Below are positions 32,222 through 41,642 of a stretch of DNA of 64,000 bases, in pieces (position 1 is the stretch's first letter; every line of letters starts with the position of its first letter). Source of the stretch: Shinella curvata (GTDB lineage: Bacteria > Pseudomonadota > Alphaproteobacteria > Rhizobiales > Rhizobiaceae); NCBI RefSeq assembly GCF_022899935.1, contig NZ_JALJCJ010000003.1:186001-250000 (forward strand), read 5' to 3'. The notes under the pieces were generated by a model, which saw nothing but the letters and a program-made list of their open reading frames with translations, had not been told where the DNA came from and did no database searches. Position numbers and translations under genes: made by a program.

Positions 32222-33145
32222 TCACGGCATGCCGCCCGGTGCCAGCGCAGGCTGTCGAAGAGCCCCCTCCGGCAGCAGCGCCCGCCACGTTCGGCAATAG
32301 GAGAGCACCTTTCCCGTGCTGTTGTCGTGGAGCACGACCTGGCGGCCCATGGCCATGGCGAGAAGGGCTGCGTGGAGCCTGTCGGTTTCCACCACACGCC
32401 CCTCCGCCAGCATGGCGACGGCTTGATGCACCTTCCACATCGCAACCCGGTCCTGAGCAGGGCCGCGGTAGGATGGCGGAGCCAAGGCAAGAAACAGCTT
32501 TCCCAGGCGATTGGCAAAGCGCTGCCCCCTCATATCGCGCCAGTCTGGAGCGGATATCGAATTCGGAACCAAGGTTTCCGGGTCGCGGCGCATCAGTCGG
32601 ACGACGTCCAGCCGCGCAGGTAGGATGGGGAAATCGAGCATGTGGCTGAGGTCGGCGCACAGCACGCTTTGCAGGCCGAAACACTCCTGCAGGACCGCTT
32701 GCGCGCCCATGTCCCTGGCGAAGATGCGGATGGAGGAGCGGCCACGGTAGAGCGCCCGGGTTTCGCCGAGCAGATTGAGGTCATTCGAAGCCGCCATGGC
32801 GCAACTCATCGGCAGTTGCACGATCGCATTGTCCGGCAGCGACCGCAGCACATTGAGGCGCATACGCTGGTGGCGCGGATAAAGATCCCCAAAATTTCCG
32901 CCGCCGAGAAAGTAGACGGTCCCGGTGCCGATCGCACGCCGGCATCGGGTGGCCGAAAAGCCGCGCAGCGTCGATGTGTAGGCAGGTGGACGACCGTTGA
33001 GCGCCTCCAGCACACGCCGTGCTCCAAGCCAGATCGCTGCGTCGCCCGGGTTGAGATAGTTGGGATAATCGATCAGCGCATAGGGCGCGGCGGTCGCCGT
33101 TTCCGAAAGGGCCTCCAGGATTCTCCGCCTCAGTTCCGTTGTCAT
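32222..33145 (-). CDS. Polysaccharide pyruvyl transferase family protein
   Basis: 307 residues from the ATG at 33145; in-frame sequence further upstream lacks coding character. It has the PS_pyruv_trans layout: YPNYLNPGDAAIWLGARRVL near the start, YFLGGGNFGD, and the C-terminal ETDRLHAALLAMAMG that binds the acceptor. Family members attach pyruvate ketals from PEP to sugars in exopolysaccharides (ExoV, PssM) or transfer related groups. It is upstream of, and on the same strand as, the PP-loop gene (gap 118 bases), so they are probably cotranscribed. Confidence 0.88.
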   Translation of the reverse strand: MTTELRRRILEALSETATAAPYALIDYPNYLNPGDAAIWLGARRVLEALNGRPPAYTSTLRGFSATRCRRAIGTGTVYFLGGGNFGDLYPRHQRMRLNVLRSLPDNAIVQLPMSCAMAASNDLNLLGETRALYRGRSSIRIFARDMGAQAVLQECFGLQSVLCADLSHMLDFPILPARLDVVRLMRRDPETLVPNSISAPDWRDMRGQRFANRLGKLFLALAPPSYRGPAQDRVAMWKVHQAVAMLAEGRVVETDRLHAALLAMAMGRQVVLHDNSTGKVLSYCRTWRALLPEGALRQPALAPGGMP

Positions 33146-33850
33146 GGTGCCTCGCTCCACAGGCACAGACGGCAGAATAGACGGGAGGTTTCGGACGACC
33201 TTCTGCTTGCCTTGACGAAAAGGGAAGACATCCCGCATGCCCCCGCCGTCCCGATACTCATAGCGGCGAGATCGCACCGACCGAAAGCTAGCGGAAGGCA
33301 AGGAACAAGGCATGCAGTCTCGAGCAAAGACCGACTCTTCCCTATCCGCTCCTCGCAGTGAGCAAGATTGATCACGTATAAAGGCCCCACCCCACGATTC
33401 CGTACTCCGATTACAGCACGACGCCACCCGATTGTCTCGCGACAAAACGGACTGTCTTTCACTGTGCGAAGAATACTTCCTGCTGCGGAAGGCCGAAGAG
33501 CCAAGCCGCCGCGAAAGAGCAGGACACTGGCGAATATTGCTGCTTGCCAGACCGTCTGACTTTGAAACGTTCACAGGCCGGTATATTGGGAGCGAGAATG
33601 AGCCTGCGACCCATTTGGAATCTGCATCGGCGTTGCGCAATGCACCCGGTGACATCGCGAGGACGCTTGTCTATCGGTCATGCGGTGTGTATGTGTGCCA
33701 GTCGTCATACGGCCGTCATAAAAAAACGCTTTGCGCCCTGGATACAGCCATAGGCCATGTTCCAAGTCTTTCGGAAACGAGGCGTCAGCGTGTCATGCCA
33801 TCGCGCAGCACGCGACAAATGGTCGATCCAGTAAACCGGAGCAGTACGGA
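33146..33850. other. Long divergent spacer inside the surface-polymer island
   Basis: 705 bases between divergent island genes. Small frames exist on both strands (for example 33432-33854 plus and 33142-33504 minus) but their products look random and lack good ribosome sites. Base composition is lower in GC than the flanks. It probably holds both promoters and regulatory sites; no specific motif was recognised. Confidence 0.5.
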
Positions 33851-34573
33851 ATGAACATTGCAATCATCTTTGGGGGTGGAGTCGGCGCCAGATTTTCAAG
33901 AAGCGGTACACCGAAGCAGTTCGTGGAACTGTATGGAAAGCCGATCATTGCATACACTCTGGAGCAATTCTCGACCAATCCTCTCATCGATGAAATCGTC
34001 ATCCCGTGCGTCAGCGGCTGGGAAGAGTATCTGGAACGCATTATCGGCCAGTTCCACATCGGAAAGCGTTGCCACATCGTGTCCGGCGGGGCCACCTCCC
34101 ACGAGTCGCGGCTCAACGCTATGCACTTCATCAACGACAGGTTTCCCGACGCGCGGGTTATCATCCTGCACGACGCGGTTCGTCCCTTGGTGTCCCAGGA
34201 TAACATCACGAATATCGTAAAGGGCGCGCTGGCGCATGGCGCAGCGGTCTCATACGTGCCGATGACGGAAACGCCGGCGGAGACGACAGACTTCGAAAAA
34301 CTCTCCGCCGTCCATAAAAGAAGCAAGCACATCATAATAAAGGCGCCGCAGGCGTTTAGCTTTGCCGAGGCCTACGAGGCGCACACGAATGTCGAAGGTC
34401 TTCCCGAGGACATTCTGATTGACAGTTGCACCCTTATGGCGCACCACGGAAAAAAAATACACTTGGTAGAGTCCACGCACGACAACATAAAAATCACAAC
34501 GGCGAAGGACTACTTCATCTTCAAGGCATTGATCGATGAAAGACACTACGAAGTGATCTTCGGAATGCACTAG
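33851..34573 (+). CDS. IspD/TarI family cytidylyltransferase (probable ribitol-5-phosphate cytidylyltransferase)
   Basis: 240 residues from the ATG at 33851. The nucleotide-binding start IIFGGGVGARFSRSGTPKQF matches the (A)GG-G-R-PKQ pattern, followed by HDAVRPLVS, as in both IspD and TarI/Bcs1. Two CDP-polyol phosphotransferase-like genes follow, so activation of a polyol phosphate to CDP-polyol is more likely than isoprenoid synthesis; IspD activity cannot be excluded. Its AT content is higher than that of the core genes, a sign of acquisition. It starts the plus-strand half of the island. Confidence 0.85.
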   Translation: MNIAIIFGGGVGARFSRSGTPKQFVELYGKPIIAYTLEQFSTNPLIDEIVIPCVSGWEEYLERIIGQFHIGKRCHIVSGGATSHESRLNAMHFINDRFPDARVIILHDAVRPLVSQDNITNIVKGALAHGAAVSYVPMTETPAETTDFEKLSAVHKRSKHIIIKAPQAFSFAEAYEAHTNVEGLPEDILIDSCTLMAHHGKKIHLVESTHDNIKITTAKDYFIFKALIDERHYEVIFGMH

Positions 34574-34595
34574 CGATCAACTCGGAATTGGCACC

Positions 34596-35873
34596 ATGGC
34601 GAAAAAAAAGAAAAAGACGATCTGGCAGAAGCTAAGGTCGAAGTTCCTTTCTCTCGTGCAAAAGACGATCTTTTCGCTGGTGCGGATAGACAAGAGAAAG
34701 GTGCTTTTCGACCATTTCGATGGCCTCGATGTGGGGTGCAACCCCGGCTACATCGCAAAAAAGCTGTCTGAAACGCACCCGGATCTCAAAATCACCTGGC
34801 TGCTGTCGAAGCGCAACGACGGGCATAGCGCTAGCTGGCTGTCCTATACCGGGACCGATTTCCTGGCGAAATGCATCGCGCTCGCCTCCGCGCGCGTCGT
34901 GGTTTTCAACACCCTGAATTCGATGAGCGACTGGCCCAAGAAAAAGGGGCAGATCTGGATTCAGACCGGGCACGGCTCCTTCGGCATCAAGAAGATCGGC
35001 CTGGACGTGAACTTCAAGAGAAAGAACCTCATCAGGGCCGAGGCCAAGAAAACGACTTTCTTCCTCTCGAATTCGGCATTCGAGACGCGCGTGTTCAAGA
35101 GCGGCTTTGCCTTCAAGTCGCGGCAGGTCATCGAGATCGGCCATGCGCGAAACGACGTGTTTTTCGACGCCGCCCTGAGCGCCTCCATCAAGGAGCGCGT
35201 TTCCAAGAGATACGGCATCGAAGGCAAGAAGCTGATCCTGTTTGCACCGACCCACAGCGGCAACGATGTCGACTACATCGCCAAAATCGACGTCGAGAGC
35301 ATTTTGCGCGCGCTGCGGGCCCGCTTCGGCGGAGAATGGGTCTTCGGGCTTCGCTTCCATCCCAGAACCCGCAACAAATTCCTCAAGCACGAGCTCTCCC
35401 TCGACAATCTCAAGGGCCCCGATATCGTTGATCTCTCGGCCCATTCGGATATGCAGGAGCTTCTTGTCTCGTCCGATGCGATGATCACCGACTATTCGAG
35501 CGGGATCTTCGACTTCCTGCTGACGAAACGCCCCTGCCTCTTCCATCTGGATCAAACGATGAAGAAGGAGCTCGAAGGCGCGCTCTACTTCGATTTCACC
35601 GACACACCGATCCCGGTCTCGTTTGATTCCGCCACCTTGATCGACAATATCGAGACATTCGATGTTGGCGCCTTCGAGAAGGGCGTCGACGGCTTCCTGG
35701 AAGGCGCAGGTTCGCTGGAAAGCGGCAAGGCTGCCGAGAAAGCGGCAAACCTGATCAAGATGGCCGCTCAAGGGACGAAGGTCGTGGAATTGCGCGCCAT
35801 CTACGACGAGCGCAAAACGCGCGGTGCCGCAGCCGATCTCTCGGCCATCCCAGTTCAATCCGCTGCCGAGTAG
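34596..35873 (+). CDS. CDP-glycerol/CDP-ribitol phosphotransferase family protein (TagB/TagF-like)
   Basis: 425 residues. A Lys-rich N-terminus (MAKKKKKTIW) suggests membrane-surface attachment. The two-domain GT-B-type fold shows the catalytic TGHGSFG (His126) in the first half, FAPTHSG as the second His region, and ITDYSSGIFDFLLTKRPCLF for CDP-polyol binding. These enzymes build polyol-phosphate chains such as wall teichoic acid or group-specific capsules at the cytoplasmic membrane. It follows the cytidylyltransferase gene by 22 bases, giving donor synthesis and polymerisation in one operon. Confidence 0.87.
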   Translation: MAKKKKKTIWQKLRSKFLSLVQKTIFSLVRIDKRKVLFDHFDGLDVGCNPGYIAKKLSETHPDLKITWLLSKRNDGHSASWLSYTGTDFLAKCIALASARVVVFNTLNSMSDWPKKKGQIWIQTGHGSFGIKKIGLDVNFKRKNLIRAEAKKTTFFLSNSAFETRVFKSGFAFKSRQVIEIGHARNDVFFDAALSASIKERVSKRYGIEGKKLILFAPTHSGNDVDYIAKIDVESILRALRARFGGEWVFGLRFHPRTRNKFLKHELSLDNLKGPDIVDLSAHSDMQELLVSSDAMITDYSSGIFDFLLTKRPCLFHLDQTMKKELEGALYFDFTDTPIPVSFDSATLIDNIETFDVGAFEKGVDGFLEGAGSLESGKAAEKAANLIKMAAQGTKVVELRAIYDERKTRGAAADLSAIPVQSAAE

Positions 35874-36017
35874 AATGGACGCTCGACGGTTCGCCCGCAT
35901 GCCGGGCTTCAATGCACTCGAAACAACGCTTCCGGCCGCTTGCCTGTCGGCGGGAGCGTTTTATTCAAACCGATAACCTCCACGGTGCGTGGCAGGTTCG
36001 ACTTGTTAGGATGTCAA

Positions 36018-37055
36018 ATGGGGCGCGACAGCACTTCCGCTCAGAAGTATGGGCTTCTGAGCTATTCCTCCATGAATATCGGCGATGAAATCCAAAGCAT
36101 CGCCGCGCAGAGATTCCTGCCCCGCATCGATACGCTCGTCCACCGGGAACAGGTCAATACGTTCAAGTCCAGCACGAAGACGAAGCTGATCATGAATGCC
36201 TGGTGGATGTGGGAGCCCAAGAGGTTCCCCCCCAGCGACTCGATCGACCCGCTCCCGATCTCGATGTACATCCGCGACGACATCCGCGACAGCTTCAACG
36301 CGCGATCGCTCGACTACCTCAAGAAGGTGGGACCTGTCGGCTGCCGGGACATCAGCACGCTGGACTACCTGACGGGAAAAGGTGTCGATGCCTATTTCTC
36401 CGGCTGCCTGACACTGACGCTCAACAGGAACCCCGACCTGCCGCGCGGCGATTTCATTCTCGCAATCGACCTGCCGGATTCGGTTTTGCGCCTGATGCGG
36501 AAAAAGACCGGCAGGAGGGTCCTCTCGTTGACCGCGATCCTGACGCCGTCCTTCACACAGAACCAGCGCTTCGATCTGGCAAGGACGATGCTGTATCTCT
36601 TGTCGCGCGCGCATTGCGTCGTGACCACGCGCCTGCATGCCGCCCTGCCCTGCCTGGCGCTCGGCACTCCGGTCCTGCGCTTGGATCTCGCGAAGGACAA
36701 CAACAACATCAAGTCCCGCTTCTCCGGCTACGACGGTTGCCTCCATGTTGCCCATGAAGGCATGGGGGACGAGATTTTCGCGAACTTCGATCTCGACAAC
36801 CCGCCGGCAAACCCCGACAAGTTCCTGCCCATCCGGGAAGACCTGGTCCGCAGGACCACCGAATTCACCGGCTATGACAGCAATGCGGCCAGCTATGGCT
36901 ACATGGATGACATCGATGCACTCGTGCGGGTGATGCAGAACCTGAAATACGACCGGCGCGTCATGAAGAAGACGCTCTGGTGGGGCCGCACGGGAGACTT
37001 GCTGAACATCTGGTTCCAGAAGTTCGTGCTGAAGAAGACCAAGAACGACCGGTAG
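36018..37055 (+). CDS. Polysaccharide pyruvyl transferase family protein (second copy)
   Basis: 345 residues from the ATG at 36018 (AGGA upstream). The PS_pyruv_trans pattern is visible: LLSYSSMNIGDEIQSIAAQRFL at the start in part, VGCRDISTLDYL mid-way, and VVTTRLHAALPCLALGTPVL near 225. It is only distantly similar to the copy at 32222-33145 and is likely to have a different acceptor. It lies 144 bases after the phosphotransferase gene and is followed by a hairpin. Confidence 0.85.
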   Translation: MGRDSTSAQKYGLLSYSSMNIGDEIQSIAAQRFLPRIDTLVHREQVNTFKSSTKTKLIMNAWWMWEPKRFPPSDSIDPLPISMYIRDDIRDSFNARSLDYLKKVGPVGCRDISTLDYLTGKGVDAYFSGCLTLTLNRNPDLPRGDFILAIDLPDSVLRLMRKKTGRRVLSLTAILTPSFTQNQRFDLARTMLYLLSRAHCVVTTRLHAALPCLALGTPVLRLDLAKDNNNIKSRFSGYDGCLHVAHEGMGDEIFANFDLDNPPANPDKFLPIREDLVRRTTEFTGYDSNAASYGYMDDIDALVRVMQNLKYDRRVMKKTLWWGRTGDLLNIWFQKFVLKKTKNDR

Positions 37056-37091
37056 GCGCCCCGCCGAACCGACCTGCTCTTTCCTGTTTGC

Positions 37092-37124
37092 ATCATGCTC
37101 CCCTCCGGGGAGCATGATCGTTTT
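37092..37124 (+). terminator. Terminator-like hairpin after the second pyruvyltransferase
   Basis: An 11-bp stem (ATCATGCTCCC 37092-37102 with GGGAGCATGAT 37108-37118) with a short loop is followed by CGTTTT. The T run is short, so strength is uncertain. Confidence 0.55.
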
Positions 37125-37332
37125 GGGTGCGGGCAACGAATGCCGTTACGCGGGCGCAACGCCAAAGGGAGCGCCTGGCGTTCGCGACGCCGACATTTTT
37201 ACGGGAAGTGCCTCTTTCCACGTCCACAGGCGGGCGAGTTTCGTCTTTACTGCCAGGCGAAAACATGGGAAGCCAGCCGGCTAAGGAAGGTGCCTTGCTT
37301 CTTCCATCCCGGTAAAATCTACGTAGGTCATC

Positions 37333-38382
37333 ATGTTCAAGCCTGAAGCCAAAATCATCGAGCAGGACGCGATCGAGATTGGCACTCTTTTCACTGAAAA
37401 CGATCTCGGCGGCTTTGCAGGAAAGAAAATCCTTGTGACCGGTTCGACCGGCCTGATGGGGCTCTATATCCTGGCTGCGCTGAAACAGCTCAGTGACAGA
37501 TACGGGCTTGGCATCCACCTCTACGCCTCGAGCCGGAACGTTTCGGCGGCCAGCCAGCATTTCCTCAAGTGGATGGACGATGCCGGCCTTGATGTCGTCA
37601 CGTTCGGCGAGGAACAGATCCGTGGGCCCTATGACTACATTTTCCACACGGCCAGCTCGACCAATCCCGCCGACCTGGCGACACGCCCGCTGGACGTCAT
37701 CCAGACCAACGTTCACTACACCAGTGACCTCCTGAAACTGCTGACCGCGCAAACCGGCAGCTTCATCTTCTTTTCCACGAGAGAAATCTACGGAAAGAAG
37801 GTCGACCCGGAAAAGACCTTCGTCGGCGAAACCGACTACGGTGTGCTGGACCCGCTCGATATCCGTTCCGCCTACCCCGAAAGCAAGCGTTTGGCCGAGA
37901 ACATGGTTGCGTCGTTCAGCATGCAGTCGGGAAACCCCTACCGCATCTTCCGGATTTCCCACACCTATGGACCGGGCATCAAGCTGAACGATGGCCGGGT
38001 CCTGAGCGACATTATCGGTGCCATGGTCGCCGATGCAGGCATCCACCTGAAATCCGACGGCTCCCACAAGATATCGCCGACCTATGTCGCCGACGTCATT
38101 GCCGGCGTCCTGACGGGACTGATCCGCGGCGAGAATGGCTGTTATAACGTCTCCAATCACCGCGAAATCTATTCGGTGCTCGAGATCGCCAGAACGGCGG
38201 CCAGCAACAATGCGGCCATCGAAGTGACCCACCAGGCTTCCAAGCATGTTTCGCCCCTGTACCTGAAACATGACACGGGCATCCTGCTATCGGAAAAAAT
38301 CCAGGCACTGGGCTGGGATTTCAAGGTTCCCCTGTCCGAGGGCCTGCGCCGCGTCTATGAACACTACAAGGTCAGCGCATAG
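37333..38382 (+). CDS. NAD-dependent epimerase/dehydratase family protein
   Basis: 349 residues, extended SDR fold. The Rossmann motif GSTGLMG lies near residue 37, the catalytic SAYPESK (Y-X3-K) near 180, and a substrate-binding region with SPTYVADVIAGVL follows. Family members act on nucleotide-activated sugars (4-epimerases, 4,6-dehydratases, reductases). Within the island it probably provides or modifies a sugar nucleotide for the polymer. It is not related to TarJ, the usual ribitol-phosphate dehydrogenase, so the source of ribitol phosphate (if used) is not seen here. Confidence 0.85.
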   Translation: MFKPEAKIIEQDAIEIGTLFTENDLGGFAGKKILVTGSTGLMGLYILAALKQLSDRYGLGIHLYASSRNVSAASQHFLKWMDDAGLDVVTFGEEQIRGPYDYIFHTASSTNPADLATRPLDVIQTNVHYTSDLLKLLTAQTGSFIFFSTREIYGKKVDPEKTFVGETDYGVLDPLDIRSAYPESKRLAENMVASFSMQSGNPYRIFRISHTYGPGIKLNDGRVLSDIIGAMVADAGIHLKSDGSHKISPTYVADVIAGVLTGLIRGENGCYNVSNHREIYSVLEIARTAASNNAAIEVTHQASKHVSPLYLKHDTGILLSEKIQALGWDFKVPLSEGLRRVYEHYKVSA

Positions 38383-38476
38383 GGTTATGCGTGTGGGCCT
38401 TCAAGCCGGCTACGCCGCTCTTGATCGACATGCGAGCGGGAACCGGCTTTGCCTGTATTTGGAAGCGTCATGAAGC

Positions 38477-39640
38477 ATGAAAGATTATTTCTTTATCGAT
38501 TCCAAATCAAAATCCAGCGTTGAGCAATATGCCTTCGTGTTCGAGAACGCCCTGTTCCGGCCGGCGGACGTGGAAGTCGCGGTCAAATTTCATTACGCGA
38601 ATTTTTTCCGTCACGTCCTGTGCTGGAGGAAATACAAATTCCGCCTTCGTTTCGTCTTCAACATTCGCGAAACGCTTTTTCCTGACGACGATGGGCGCGT
38701 ATATTACTTCTTCAACTCCGCAGAGAACCTGAAGCTCATAAAGAACAGGAAACACACGCACATATTTTTCGGCCACGGTGAAAGCAACAAGCGCGCATCG
38801 CTCCATCCGCTTTACCGGCTTTACGATTATGTGCTCGTCGCCGGCCCCTTCGCGGGCAAACGCCTGCAGCAATTCGACATCCTCAACGAGGCGACGGTCG
38901 CCGAGAGGGTGCGCGACATCGGCGGCGCCAGCGTCGCCAATGTCGACTACGACGATCTTCTCCTCATCGGTGACGAGGATATCCAGCCTTCCGCCCGCGG
39001 CTTGCTTTACATGCCGACATGGGAAGGGGGGGTGGATAGCGAGAACTATTCCACAGTGGACGAACCCCGGCTTGCCGATTTCCTCGTGCAAACCGCGCGG
39101 AAATTTTCTGCGGAGTTCATCTGCATAAAGCCGCACGCCAATACCGGCACGCGGCTTGCCGCGCTGAAGGAAAGGCTGGCCGATCTCATAACGACGATCG
39201 AGAGCCAGGGGATCAAACTGGTCATGACCAGAAAGGATCTGTCCGTCATACCGCGCTCGAAACGGCTGGCTTTGCGGACACGGCCGTGCACATCGTTAAA
39301 AATGCCGCCCGACTTTTCCTGCGCGATCGTCGATGTCTCCGCCGCCGAATCCATGGCAGCCAAGATCGGAGTTCCATCGATCGTTCTGGCAACGCGCAAA
39401 AACGGTTTGTATGCGCCGGAGCAGTACATGCAGACCAAAGGAAAGTCCGTCATTCATCTCGCAGACTGGACATCCATGGAGGCGTGCGCCTCCCACGCGT
39501 TAACGCAGGCCGCCAGCGACTACCAGAGGGACTACATCGATTTCTTCCTTGACGACGGCAATGCGAGATTCAGACACGCAGTGACGGAGATCGAAGCGGA
39601 CCTGGAGCGGAAGCGCATACGCGGATCGCGCACCGACTGA
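38477..39640 (+). CDS. CDP-glycerol phosphotransferase-like protein (second TagF-like)
   Basis: 387 residues. It shares the phosphotransferase layout: HIFFGHGESNKR (His100) in the N-terminal half, LLYMPTWEGG near 176, IKPHANTGTR, and a donor-binding segment AIVDVSAAESMAAKIGVPSI in part. It is diverged from the copy at 34596-35873, so it may add a primer unit or side branch. GC content is clearly lower than in the core genes. It is the last island gene, 94 bases after the epimerase gene. Confidence 0.75.
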   Translation: MKDYFFIDSKSKSSVEQYAFVFENALFRPADVEVAVKFHYANFFRHVLCWRKYKFRLRFVFNIRETLFPDDDGRVYYFFNSAENLKLIKNRKHTHIFFGHGESNKRASLHPLYRLYDYVLVAGPFAGKRLQQFDILNEATVAERVRDIGGASVANVDYDDLLLIGDEDIQPSARGLLYMPTWEGGVDSENYSTVDEPRLADFLVQTARKFSAEFICIKPHANTGTRLAALKERLADLITTIESQGIKLVMTRKDLSVIPRSKRLALRTRPCTSLKMPPDFSCAIVDVSAAESMAAKIGVPSIVLATRKNGLYAPEQYMQTKGKSVIHLADWTSMEACASHALTQAASDYQRDYIDFFLDDGNARFRHAVTEIEADLERKRIRGSRTD

Positions 39641-39778
39641 GGCGGAAAGCAGCCGAGCCCGACGGCCGCACATCACCAACTTCGATGGAAGCGTCATAGA
39701 AACTCATGAGAAACCGGGACCAAAACCGGCTAGAGCTTGCTGATATCGCACAGCACCGTTCCGGAGTTCGTTGATCCC

Positions 39779-40945
39779 ATGTCCTTTGCCGAAAGCCTCA
39801 GCCCCCGCTCCCTCCACGCCCCCGAAAGCGGGATCGTCGAAGTCGTGAACTATGCGCGGGGACGCGACGGGCTCATCCCTCTCTGGGTGGGTGAAGGGGA
39901 TCTTCCGACGCCGGACTTCATCGCGCGGGCAGCATCCGAGGCTCTACTCAGGGGCGAGACCTTCTATACCTGGCAGCGCGGAATTCCGGAACTCAGGGCC
40001 GCACTGTCGCGCTATTATGCGCGGCGTTTCGGAGCGAACCTGCCGGCCGAGCATTTTTATGTGGTCGGGTCGGGCATGCAGGCGATCAAACTTGCGATCG
40101 AAGCGCTGGTCTCGCCCGGCGACGACATGGTGTACCTGACGCCTGCCTGGCCGAATTTTGCGGCGGCGGCCGAGCTTTCCGGCGCCAATCCGATTGCGGT
40201 GACGCTCGACTTCACCGGCGGGCGCTGGCAGGTCGATCTCGATCGGATCGAGGCGGCCATCACGCCGAAAACGCGCGTACTCTTCGTCAACACGCCCTCG
40301 AACCCGACCGGCTGGACCGCGACGCGGGAGGATCTGAAGAACCTTCTCGAAATCGCCCGACGCCATGATCTCTGGATCATGGCCGACGAGATCTACGCGC
40401 TCTATCACTATGCCGGCGGACGGGCGCCCTCCTTCCTCGACGTGATGGAAGAGGGCGACAAGGTCGTCTTCGTCAATTCCTTCTCGAAGAACTGGTCGAT
40501 GACCGGCTGGCGCGTCGGCTGGATCGTCGCGCCACCGGAGATCGGCCAGGTGCTGGAAAACCTCGTCCAGTATTCCACCTCGGGCGTGCCGCAATTCCTG
40601 CAACAGGGGGCGATCGTGGCGCTCGACGAGGGGGATGCCTTCCTGCAGGCGAATATCGACAAGGCGACGAAGAACCGCGACGTCTTTTGCGACGCGCTGA
40701 TCGCCACCAATCGCGTCGAGACACTGAAGCCGGACGGCGCGCTTTACGCCTTCCTGAAAATCGATGGGGTGACGGATTCCCGTCGCACCGCGATCGATAT
40801 CGTCGATCGCACCAATGTCGGCCTGGCGCCCGGCACGGCCTTCGGTCCCGGCGGGGAACTGTTCATGCGCGCCTGTTTCCTGCGCGATCCTGCGCAGGTG
40901 GCGGAGGCCGCCGATCGGCTTGCCCGCTACATCGCGGCACGCTGA
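39779..40945 (+). CDS. Pyridoxal-phosphate-dependent aminotransferase, class I/II
   Basis: 388 residues from the ATG at 39779 (GGAG upstream). The fold type I features are clear: TPAWPNF, NTPSNPTGW, DEIYALYHY, the PLP Lys in NSFSKNWSMTGWRVGW, and the C-terminal Arg region LFMRACFLRDP. Family relatives are aspartate/aromatic aminotransferases; substrate is undetermined. It is separated from the island by ~140 bases and has typical core codon use, so it is probably not part of polymer synthesis. Confidence 0.9.
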   Translation: MSFAESLSPRSLHAPESGIVEVVNYARGRDGLIPLWVGEGDLPTPDFIARAASEALLRGETFYTWQRGIPELRAALSRYYARRFGANLPAEHFYVVGSGMQAIKLAIEALVSPGDDMVYLTPAWPNFAAAAELSGANPIAVTLDFTGGRWQVDLDRIEAAITPKTRVLFVNTPSNPTGWTATREDLKNLLEIARRHDLWIMADEIYALYHYAGGRAPSFLDVMEEGDKVVFVNSFSKNWSMTGWRVGWIVAPPEIGQVLENLVQYSTSGVPQFLQQGAIVALDEGDAFLQANIDKATKNRDVFCDALIATNRVETLKPDGALYAFLKIDGVTDSRRTAIDIVDRTNVGLAPGTAFGPGGELFMRACFLRDPAQVAEAADRLARYIAAR

Positions 40946-41010
40946 TCCCGGATCTCTTTGTTTTCGTTTGTCCTTTCGGAAAACCGGGTTTCACTTTTCC
41001 CTGACAAACT

Positions 41011-41538
41011 CTACAGCCGGGCGAGCACGAAATCGGCACGCTCGGCCACCGCCACTTTCGGCAGGATGACCGTCTCATAGCCAAGCGCCGGGTAGACGCT
41101 CTCCAGCCGGTCATATTCGGCAAGGGCAGCGTCCAAGCCATGCCGGCGCTCAGTATCGCCCACATAGATCTCCGGCCAGGGCGGCGTCAGAAAGACCGTT
41201 CTGTTGTAGCGGTGCTCTACGGCAAGCGCAGCGATGACACGCTCACCGCAATGCGCTTCGAGCGCCGAAGCCGCATCGATCAAGCCGCGATCGAAGAAAA
41301 CGAAGCCGTGCTCTCCCTGCATCGCGTCCCGATCGGCGAGCGCCATCGCCATGGCGCGGCGGGCGAAAGCGGCCAGATCCAGCCAGGGCAGGGCCGTGCC
41401 CCCGCTCGCCATTTCCTCCTGCACGATGCGGCGGCCAGGCTCCTCGACAGTCCTGTGGCCACGTCGACGCAATTCCTCCAGCAGTGTGGATTTCCCCCCA
41501 CCGGAGCAGCCGGAAAGCACGATGAAGCGATCGGACAT
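41011..41538 (-). CDS. AAA family ATPase / small P-loop kinase-like protein
   Basis: 175 residues from the ATG at 41538. A Walker A motif GCSGGGKST occurs at the N-terminus and a FFDRGLIDAA lid/Walker B-like segment mid-way, as in predicted ATPase (AAA_28) proteins. The small size points to phosphorylation of a small molecule or stress function; the substrate is unknown. It diverges from galE across 104 bases. Confidence 0.8.
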   Translation of the reverse strand: MSDRFIVLSGCSGGGKSTLLEELRRRGHRTVEEPGRRIVQEEMASGGTALPWLDLAAFARRAMAMALADRDAMQGEHGFVFFDRGLIDAASALEAHCGERVIAALAVEHRYNRTVFLTPPWPEIYVGDTERRHGLDAALAEYDRLESVYPALGYETVILPKVAVAERADFVLARL

Positions 41539-41642
41539 GGTCTTGCCTTTCTGCGGTTGAAAAACACATGGTCGCAATTGCGGTTGCGTCTTGTCTTCGG
41601 GCGCGCTGATATGCGCGAGATTCAAGCGATTCGGGGGAATGC

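Noticed and set aside
33432-33854. A 140-codon plus-strand frame in the island spacer
   Set aside because: No ribosome site, no recognisable product, and it overlaps the cytidylyltransferase start.
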